Part shown: positions 1 to 4,641 of the stretch, in pieces | Layout of the letters: each line of letters starts with the position of its first letter | Position numbering within the stretch: position 1 is the stretch's first letter | Source of the DNA: Alphaproteobacteria bacterium | GTDB taxonomy: Bacteria; Pseudomonadota; Alphaproteobacteria; SMXP01 | DNA: 6,064 nucleotides | NCBI GenBank assembly: GCA_021774995.1 | Contig: JAJFIM010000242.1 | Span: 1 to 6,064, forward strand | Direction: 5' to 3' | Position numbers and translations under genes: made by a program | Notes under the pieces: generated by a model | Databases searched by the model: none | What the model was told of the DNA's origin: nothing | What the model saw: the letters and a program-made list of their open reading frames with translations, nothing else

Positions 1-2
1 AC

Positions 3-974
3 ATCCTTCTTCCCATGCTGAAGCGGCTGCAAGCCAATGGCGAAAAGCTCTACATCAATCTGTGTTATGTCGACTTCCGCTGGGGCGACTTACAAGGCTC
101 TTTTAAACATGCGAAAAAAAGAGATGAATACGCCGAGTTGATTTTTGCCACTTTCGAACATTTGAAAAACAAATACGGGATCACCCCCGATGCGCTGGAA
201 GTGATCCTGGAGCCGGACAACACCAACTCTTGGCGCGGCCGTGAAATCGGACGCGCCGCCGTCGCCGCCGTCGAAAGGCTTAACGCGGCAGGGTATTTTC
301 CCGATGTCATCGCCCCATCCACTTCTTATACGAAAAATGCAGCGCCCTATTTCGACAAGATGATCAGGGTCAAGGGAATGAAAGATATCCTCTCCTCCTT
401 CTCTTATCATCGATATGACAATTGGAAAGCCAACGGAGTGTTACCCGGCATCGCCCAGCGCGCGCGCAAGCAAAAAATCCGCACAGGCATGCTTGAGCTT
501 GTGCATGGCGACATTAACGACCTCTACAACGACTTGGTGATCGGCCAGGTTTCGTCCTGGCAGCAATACGCCATCGCAACCAATCGAAATAAAAAAAACG
601 CTTATTACTATCGAGCCGATCTCAGCGATCCAGACAACCCGGCGCTCGTCATGTCGCCCAAGGCAAGACGGCTGGCGCATTATTTTCGTTTCGTCCGTTT
701 GGGGGCCGTCAGAATTGGCGCGAAATCTAATTCCTCCGGGATCAATCCCGTTGCTTTTAAAAACATCAATGGCGGCCACGTCGTTATTGTCAAAGCGGAG
801 CAATCTCAGAATTTGAGCATTTTTGGCCTGCCCGCCGGCCGTTATGGAGTGCGCATCACAACAGATGACGACGAAACGCGGGAACGCGGCGCGCTCTCCA
901 TCGCTATTGGCGAACCTTTGGTCTCAATCATCCCAGCCAAAGGCGTTATCACATTTTATCAGATGACGGAGTGA
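3..974 (+). CDS. Glycoside hydrolase-like protein (clan GH-A type, GH30/GH39-like), 5' end outside window
   Basis: The frame is open to the window edge: codons before the first ATG (position 15) read I-L-P, continuing naturally into MLKRLQANGEK. The gene therefore almost certainly starts upstream, and ATG 15 is internal. About 323 residues are visible. Counting from the Met at 15, LEPDN (65-69) at the end of a strand fits the acid/base Glu of a clan-A (beta/alpha)8 glycosidase (E66). SYHRY (130-134) fits the conserved His/Tyr strand. GMLEL (158-162) supplies a candidate nucleophile, E161. From about residue 215 (RLAHYFRFVRLGAVRIGA onward) the sequence resembles the C-terminal beta-sandwich of GH30-like enzymes, with a GLPAGRYGV turn and the ending GVITFYQ. 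The enzyme is probably exported or membrane-linked, but the N-terminus with any signal peptide is missing. The substrate cannot be inferred. The gene is lower in GC (about 50%) than its neighbours and converges on the DUF6111 gene. Fold assignment is moderately sure; the family number is not. Confidence 0.72.
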   Translation: MLLPMLKRLQANGEKLYINLCYVDFRWGDLQGSFKHAKKRDEYAELIFATFEHLKNKYGITPDALEVILEPDNTNSWRGREIGRAAVAAVERLNAAGYFPDVIAPSTSYTKNAAPYFDKMIRVKGMKDILSSFSYHRYDNWKANGVLPGIAQRARKQKIRTGMLELVHGDINDLYNDLVIGQVSSWQQYAIATNRNKKNAYYYRADLSDPDNPALVMSPKARRLAHYFRFVRLGAVRIGAKSNSSGINPVAFKNINGGHVVIVKAEQSQNLSIFGLPAGRYGVRITTDDDETRERGALSIAIGEPLVSIIPAKGVITFYQMTE

Positions 975-998
975 TGGGGCCGTACGTCACTCCTTTTT
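968..998 (+). terminator. Intrinsic terminator of the glycosidase-like gene
   Basis: GGAGTGA (968-974) and TCACTCC (987-993) form a perfect 7-bp inverted repeat, extendable by one G-U and one G-C pair, and five T residues (994-998) follow at once. The left arm contains the TGA stop of the glycosidase-like gene. The right arm contains the stop (complement of 987-989) of the convergent DUF6111 gene. On the minus strand the hairpin is not followed by a T-run, so it should act mainly on rightward transcription. The stem is short, so its strength is uncertain. Confidence 0.5.
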
Positions 999-1268
999 CG
1001 GCGGCAGCATTTTTCCGGGAATGAGCTTCCCGTCTTCACTGTGAGCGGGAACATAGACGCTTCCCGGCTCATTGCCTTGGCTGTCGCCAAAGAAAAACAG
1101 ACCGATCAACATCAGCGCCACGCCTGCGCCCAGCAACCAGATGAATGGCGCTTCATTCCATGACCCGTCATGGTCTGCGCGCATGCGGGCGGCAAAAGTC
1201 AGATATCCCCAGTAAAGAAGAAAAGGCATCGCCACCAAAAGAAGCGGCCAGAGCAGAGAACGGATCAT
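987..1268 (-). CDS. DUF6111 family small membrane protein
   Basis: This 93-residue protein has two predicted membrane helices (about residues 4-27 and 41-61) joined by a short charged loop (ARMRADHDGSWNEAP). A polar C-terminal tail carries the conserved-looking PGSVYVPA (68-75) and DGKLIPG (79-85). This pattern matches the alphaproteobacterial DUF6111 family as I recall it, and no biochemical function is known to me. Its ATG overlaps the stop of the upstream Nudix gene in an ATGA arrangement, so translation is probably coupled. It is the last gene of the leftward operon. In many alphaproteobacteria a CCA tRNA nucleotidyltransferase gene follows here; in this window a convergent glycosidase-like gene takes that place. 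The C-terminal tail is Lys-rich (PPKKE). The gene is real with high probability; function unknown. Confidence 0.85.
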   Translation of the reverse strand: MIRSLLWPLLLVAMPFLLYWGYLTFAARMRADHDGSWNEAPFIWLLGAGVALMLIGLFFFGDSQGNEPGSVYVPAHSEDGKLIPGKMLPPKKE

Positions 1269-1879
1269 GGTGCGTGCAGCCTTTCATAAAGCGATCTGAT
1301 CATGCCCGCGGTCGCCCCCCAGATATGGTGGTCCTTATAAGGCATAGCATAATAATGACGCAGCGCTCCCCGCCACTCGGCCGAGAGCTTTTGATGATGC
1401 GCCGGATCCATTAAAAATGACAACGGCACTTCGAAGGCATGGTCCACCTCGCGCGGATCGATCTTCATTTCCACATGAGGGTTGACGACGCCCACCACGG
1501 GCAGAATACGATAATTGGTGCGGGTTTCATAAAAATCAAGAAATCCCATCACAGTTACGAGTTCAGGCGCAATGCCCACTTCCTCTTCAGCTTCGCGCAA
1601 AGCGGCGGCCGCGTGAGTCGGGTCATCGACGTGAACCCGCCCACCGGGAAAGCTGACCTGGCCCGCATGGGTCGGCATTTCATGGGTGCGCTGGGTCAAC
1701 AGCATGGTGATTCCCTCTGCGCGCTCAATCAAAGGCACCAGAACCGCGGCCGGCGTGAGGGCGCGCGCGCCATCCGTTTGCGGCGCCCAATCGGGATTCA
1801 GATCGTAATCGCCCCGCGCGGAAGCGTCGCCGGGGCGCCGGTAGAGTTTTTTTTCCAACTCTTTGCGTAAAAATTCCAT
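1265..1879 (-). CDS. Nudix hydrolase, probable CoA pyrophosphatase
   Basis: From the ATG at 1879 the product has 204 residues, normal for the CoA-cleaving Nudix family. The expected reaction is hydrolysis of CoA or its derivatives to 3',5'-ADP and 4'-phosphopantetheine, using Mg2+ or Mn2+ in the cytoplasm. The CoA-type signature is visible as LLTQR (60-64) followed by HAGQVSFPGG (71-80). The Nudix helix follows, ending REAEEEVGI (95-103), with metal-binding Glu residues at 96, 99 and 100. The C-terminal half contains FEVPLSFLMDP (149-159) and MPYKDHHIWGATAGM (179-193), both typical of the family. The Arg expected three residues after the first signature Ser/Ala is Pro here (P69). The frame is open to an ATG at 1996, but that start would overlap DUF1285 by 83 bp, so I prefer 1879, 34 bp after the DUF1285 stop. 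No strong Shine-Dalgarno is seen. The stop overlaps the DUF6111 start. Confidence 0.92.
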   Translation of the reverse strand: MEFLRKELEKKLYRRPGDASARGDYDLNPDWAPQTDGARALTPAAVLVPLIERAEGITMLLTQRTHEMPTHAGQVSFPGGRVHVDDPTHAAAALREAEEEVGIAPELVTVMGFLDFYETRTNYRILPVVGVVNPHVEMKIDPREVDHAFEVPLSFLMDPAHHQKLSAEWRGALRHYYAMPYKDHHIWGATAGMIRSLYERLHAP

Positions 1880-1913
1880 GACACGCGCCCAATCTAACTC
1901 AAAGGTGAGATCT

Positions 1914-2537
1914 TCAGCCCAAATCTTCCATCCGGGTGAACGGCCAAAAGATCCCGCCACTCCATACGCCGAAAAGTTTGTCTCCGTCCACCTCATGCTC
2001 GACGCCCAGATCCACCAATTGGTAAAACACGGGCCGATTGATCAACGCCTCCAAACGGTCCCTCACGAGAACGTAAGGCGCGGGCTCCCCCGTCTCCGGG
2101 TCGATGGCCACACGGATCGGGTGATCCGAATCGGCGGTCATCAGATCGTCAACTTGCGTGCGAAAGGTAAGGCTTTGATCGGGCCCCGCACCCCGCACTT
2201 CCATCTCGACCGCCAGAAAAGGGGCGTCCTCAACGGTGAGTCCACATTTCTCATCCGGGGTCACCAGGTAATAATGACCGTCATCGTCATGCCGCAACAC
2301 CGAAGAAAACAACCGCACCATGGCTTTCCGACCGATAGGTCCGCCCATATAGGTCCAAACGCCGTCGCGCCGGATGACCATATCAAGATCGCCGCAAAAA
2401 GGCGGATTCCAAAGGTGCACAGGCGGCAAAGCGCGGGGGCTGCCCGGCGCCTGCGTCCCCGCCAGCGCCGCAAGCCCCTTTATTATATCAGGCGAGGGTT
2501 GCGTCCCCGGCCCGCCGCCGTCGTTTCCGTCCGTCAT
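1914..2537 (-). CDS. DUF1285 domain-containing protein
   Basis: This is a 207-residue soluble protein of the DUF1285 (PF06938) family. Hallmark segments are PVHLWNPPFCGDLDM (39-53), RRDGVWTYMGGPIGR (56-70), EKCGLTVEDAPF (96-107) and the C-terminal VWSGGIFWPF (191-200). The length is usual for the family. Structural-genomics crystal structures exist for family members, but to my knowledge no function is proven; a role in signalling has been suggested. The start at 2537 is chosen because GGGAGAA lies directly upstream and homology begins soon after it. An upstream in-frame ATG at 2648 would add 37 Cys/Ala/Lys-rich residues encoded by the repeat-containing control region, which looks non-coding. 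The first 37 residues (Gly/Pro-rich) are probably disordered. It is the first gene of the leftward operon and is transcribed divergently from moxR. Confidence 0.92.
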   Translation of the reverse strand: MTDGNDGGGPGTQPSPDIIKGLAALAGTQAPGSPRALPPVHLWNPPFCGDLDMVIRRDGVWTYMGGPIGRKAMVRLFSSVLRHDDDGHYYLVTPDEKCGLTVEDAPFLAVEMEVRGAGPDQSLTFRTQVDDLMTADSDHPIRVAIDPETGEPAPYVLVRDRLEALINRPVFYQLVDLGVEHEVDGDKLFGVWSGGIFWPFTRMEDLG

Positions 2538-2544
2538 TTCTCCC
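2538..2544 (-). promoter_or_regulatory. Ribosome binding site deciding the DUF1285 start
   Basis: On the minus strand GGGAGAA directly precedes the ATG at 2537. The GGGAG core sits only two bases from the start, a little closer than ideal. Neither other in-frame ATG (2648, 2600) has a comparable site, so this favours 2537 as the start. Confidence 0.5.
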
Positions 2545-2549
2545 GCGCC

Positions 2550-2595
2550 CCTTTTCGCGCAATCGGCGCAATCGGCGCCATTGACGCCTTTTCGC
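2550..2595. repeat. Nested direct repeats in the divergent control region
   Basis: AATCGGCGC occurs twice in perfect tandem (2561-2569 and 2570-2578), followed by a degenerate third unit ATTGACGCC (2580-2588). The nonamer CCTTTTCGC occurs at 2550-2558 and again at 2587-2595, bracketing the tandem units at a 37-bp offset. All copies lie between the DUF1285 start and the moxR start, in what should be the DUF1285 leader. They could be regulator binding sites. No known regulator motif was recognised, so the role is open. Confidence 0.5.
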
Positions 2596-2599
2596 CACA

Positions 2600-2612
2600 T
2601 ATAAATTTTATA
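2600..2612 (-). promoter_or_regulatory. AT-rich palindrome, possible -10 element for the leftward operon
   Basis: TATAAA-T-TTTATA is a perfect 6-bp inverted repeat around one base, and it stands out in an otherwise GC-rich region. Read on the minus strand, TATAAA (2612-2607) could be a -10 box giving a leader of about 60 bases before the DUF1285 start. No convincing -35 sits at 16-18 bp spacing, so the element may instead be an operator or simply the melting region of the divergent promoter. Confidence 0.3.
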
Positions 2613-2639
2613 CAGGAGACCAGGCCAAAAACACATGGG

Positions 2640-2668
2640 TTCAAGCATATCGAAAATGGCGCTATACT
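2640..2668 (+). promoter_or_regulatory. Candidate sigma70-type promoter for moxR-DUF58-DUF4159
   Basis: TATACT (2663-2668) matches five of six bases of the -10 consensus. A weak -35, TTCAAG (2640-2645, three of six), lies at the ideal 17-bp spacing. The predicted transcription start, about seven bases past the -10, is 2675-2676, which coincides with the ATG at 2676. If real, the mRNA would be leaderless, which agrees with the lack of a Shine-Dalgarno before moxR. Confidence 0.35.
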
Positions 2669-2675
2669 AATGGGA

Positions 2676-3674
2676 ATGCAAAATTTAAGTGAAGCGAACG
2701 ACGTGATCGTTGAGGACCTTGAAGCGGCCAGCGTAAAACTGGCGGCCGTGAAAGAGGCTATTGAATCTGTCATTTTTGGCCAGGGAGACGTGATTGAACA
2801 AACCCTGATCACCATGCTGGCGGGAGGGCACGGACTTCTGATCGGTGTGCCGGGCCTGGCCAAGACGCGGCTGGTGGAAACCCTCGGCCTGGTCTTAGGG
2901 CTGGAGCCGGGGCGCGTGCAATTCACGCCGGATCTTATGCCCACCGATATCGTCGGCACGGAGGTTCTGGAGGAATCGGCCAGCGGCGCGCGCGCGTTCC
3001 GCTTTATCAAGGGACCGGTATTTTGCCAATTACTCATGGCCGACGAAATCAATCGCGCTTCACCGCGCACCCAGTCCGCTTTGCTGCAGGCGATGCAGGA
3101 GAAACACGTGACCGTGGCGGGCGAGCGCCATGAACTGCCCGCCCCTTTTCACGTACTGGCCACCCAGAACCCTTTGGAGCAAGAGGGCACTTATCCCCTG
3201 CCCGAAGCGCAACTCGACCGATTCCTTCTGCAAATTGACGTGGACTATCCGGACCGGCAAGCGGAGCGGCGCATGCTCGTCGCCACCACAGGCGCCGATG
3301 AAGCGCGCGCGTCCAATGTCCTTGTCCCCGGTGAACTCATGGCGTTTCAACAACTTGTCCGGCGCATTCCCGTTGGCGCACAAGTGATGGACGCCATATT
3401 GCATCTCGTGCGCAGCGCCCGGCCAGACGAAGACGCCAATAGTCTCGCACAGAAATATGTCTCATGGGGCCCCGGCCCGCGCGCCAGTCAGGCTTTGATG
3501 CTGTCGGTGCGGGCCCGCGCGCTTCTGCAAGGGCGCTTGTCGCCCTCAATTGACGATGTGCTGGCGCTCGCCGCGCCCGTTTTGCGTCACCGCATGGCGT
3601 TGAGCTTTGCCGCGCGCGCGGAAGGGATGCGGGTGGGCGACGTGGTCGCGCAACTGAGTGAGACCCTGGGATAG
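2676..3674 (+). CDS. MoxR family AAA+ ATPase
   Basis: The product is 332 residues from ATG 2676 (334 from ATG 2670). It is a cytoplasmic AAA+ ATPase of the MoxR family, thought to remodel or activate VWA-domain partner proteins. Visible motifs are IFGQ (33-36) ahead of the ATPase core, Walker A GVPGLAKT (57-64), Walker B LLMADEIN (119-126), sensor-1 LATQNP (161-166) and an arginine-finger candidate in QLDRF (179-183). The C-terminal lid has WGPGPRASQ (264-272), which holds the sensor-2-region Arg. The sequence is intact and of usual length. The frame stays open upstream to 1863, but that part is antisense to DUF1285 and is not coding. No Shine-Dalgarno precedes either ATG; a -10-like TATACT at 2663-2668 suggests a leaderless start at 2676. 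It is first in an operon with DUF58 (13-bp gap) and the DUF4159-family gene. The family is certain; the start is uncertain by two codons. Confidence 0.95.
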   Translation: MQNLSEANDVIVEDLEAASVKLAAVKEAIESVIFGQGDVIEQTLITMLAGGHGLLIGVPGLAKTRLVETLGLVLGLEPGRVQFTPDLMPTDIVGTEVLEESASGARAFRFIKGPVFCQLLMADEINRASPRTQSALLQAMQEKHVTVAGERHELPAPFHVLATQNPLEQEGTYPLPEAQLDRFLLQIDVDYPDRQAERRMLVATTGADEARASNVLVPGELMAFQQLVRRIPVGAQVMDAILHLVRSARPDEDANSLAQKYVSWGPGPRASQALMLSVRARALLQGRLSPSIDDVLALAAPVLRHRMALSFAARAEGMRVGDVVAQLSETLG

Positions 3675-3677
3675 GGG
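3673..3677 (+). promoter_or_regulatory. Ribosome binding site of the DUF58 gene
   Basis: AGGGG overlaps the moxR stop codon (TAG, 3672-3674) and lies ten bases before the ATG at 3688. This supports 3688 as the start rather than the in-frame ATG at 3658, which lies inside moxR and has no such site. Confidence 0.5.
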
Positions 3678-3687
3678 CGACAAAAAT

Positions 3688-4641
3688 ATGGCTCTGGCCC
3701 GCACGAAAAACTTAAAATCCGGCTCTCGCGCCGCTGCAAACCGGCGCCGCGCTGAAAAACTCGCCGCGCCTTTGCCGCCCTTGATGGTGGAGGCGGAACG
3801 CGTCGCCAGCACCGTGGCTCAAGGCATTCATGGGCGGCGGCGGATCGGCGTGGGCGAGAGTTTTTGGCAATACCGCCATCACCGGCCCGAAGATCCGGCA
3901 AGCGCGATCGATTGGCGTCAATCGGCCAAAACTGATCACCTTTATGTGCGCGAAAATGAGTGGGAGGCGGCCGAAAGCGTTTGGCTATGGCGTGACGCAT
4001 CGCACTCTATGCATTATGCGTCAGACGAAACGCTGCCCACAAAATACGATCGGGCCACGCTCCTGACATTGGCCGTCTCAATACTTTTGCTGCGCGGCGG
4101 CGAGCGCGTGGCTTTGCTGGGACGAAGCGCCGCGCCCGCCGCGGGGCGTCTTGTCATACGCCGCCTTGCCGTTGACCTTGCCCAAGACGAGGCCGCGCCT
4201 AGCAGCCTGCCGCCGCAAGATCTGTTGCCGCGCTTTGCCCAAAGCGTACTGATCAGCGATTTCCTTTGTCCGCTGGAACCGCTGGAGACCACGCTCAGCA
4301 ATTTTGCCGAACGGGGCGTGCGCGGGCATTTGCTGCAAATTCTCGATCCGGCGGAAGAAGAGCTTCCCTTTGAAGGCCGGACAAAATTCGAAGGCGTGGA
4401 AGAGCCCTCACAGCTCACCGTCGGACGCGCGGAAGCTTTGCGCGCGCCTTATAAGCAACGCCTCGCCGCCCACCGCGCGGCCTTGCAGCGCATGGCGCAA
4501 GCTTTGGGGTGGACGTTTTCAACGCACCGCACGGACCACAAAGCGGGGCTTGCCCTGTTGGCGCTTTATGGCGCGTTGTCCGGCGATGCCTTAAGCCAAA
4601 TGTCGGCGCCGGGGCGCGCGCGGGCGAACCCGTCATGCTGA
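3688..4641 (+). CDS. DUF58 domain-containing protein (VWA-type MoxR partner)
   Basis: This protein has 317 residues, no membrane helix and a basic N-terminus (first 25 residues rich in Arg, Lys and Ala). The DUF58 core is clear: GRRRIGVGESFWQYRHHRPED (49-69) leads into IDWRQSAKTDHLYVRENE (74-91), then a VWA-like strand VWLWRDASHSM (98-108). D103, S105 and S107 form an intact DxSxS metal-ion-dependent adhesion motif. Later segments QSVLISDFL (185-193) and GHLLQILDPAEEELPF (213-228) fit the rest of the VWA fold. In related operons DUF58 proteins are encoded beside MoxR ATPases and are presumed clients or adaptors; that role is inferred here from gene order. Translation probably follows directly from moxR, since the ribosome site overlaps the moxR stop. 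The end overlaps the next gene by seven bases (ATGCTGA), suggesting coupling. The short soluble form contrasts with longer membrane-bound DUF58 proteins elsewhere. Confidence 0.93.
   Translation: MALARTKNLKSGSRAAANRRRAEKLAAPLPPLMVEAERVASTVAQGIHGRRRIGVGESFWQYRHHRPEDPASAIDWRQSAKTDHLYVRENEWEAAESVWLWRDASHSMHYASDETLPTKYDRATLLTLAVSILLLRGGERVALLGRSAAPAAGRLVIRRLAVDLAQDEAAPSSLPPQDLLPRFAQSVLISDFLCPLEPLETTLSNFAERGVRGHLLQILDPAEEELPFEGRTKFEGVEEPSQLTVGRAEALRAPYKQRLAAHRAALQRMAQALGWTFSTHRTDHKAGLALLALYGALSGDALSQMSAPGRARANPSC

Noticed and set aside
1439..1870. 143-residue + strand frame
   Set aside because: It lies entirely antisense to the Nudix gene, and its translation shows no family resemblance; GC-rich codons often leave the opposite strand open.
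1880..1996. N-terminal extension of the Nudix protein to ATG 1996
   Set aside because: The added 39 codons mostly overlap the conserved C-terminus of DUF1285. The last few (ELDWARV) could look protein-like, but no alternative start codon lies between 1914 and 1879.
2581..2613. TTGACG followed by TATAAA as a + strand promoter
   Set aside because: TTGACG (2581-2586) is a good -35, but TATAAA (2600-2605) is only 13 bp away and no other -10 fits at 16-18 bp.
2538..2648. N-terminal extension of DUF1285 to ATG 2648
   Set aside because: The extra residues come from the repeat-rich control region and have no ribosome site, while ATG 2537 has GGGAGAA next to it.
1863..2669. Long + strand open frame running into moxR, which would give a 603-residue protein
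   Set aside because: It is antisense to the well-conserved DUF1285 gene, its translation is low-complexity Arg/His-rich without recognisable domains, and MoxR proteins normally begin about where ATG 2676 lies.
3001..4625. Repeated GCGCGCG runs (for example near 3305, 3611, 4440 and 4614)
   Set aside because: They lie in coding sequence at Ala/Arg codons and reflect the preferred GCG and CGC codons; no regular spacing was seen.
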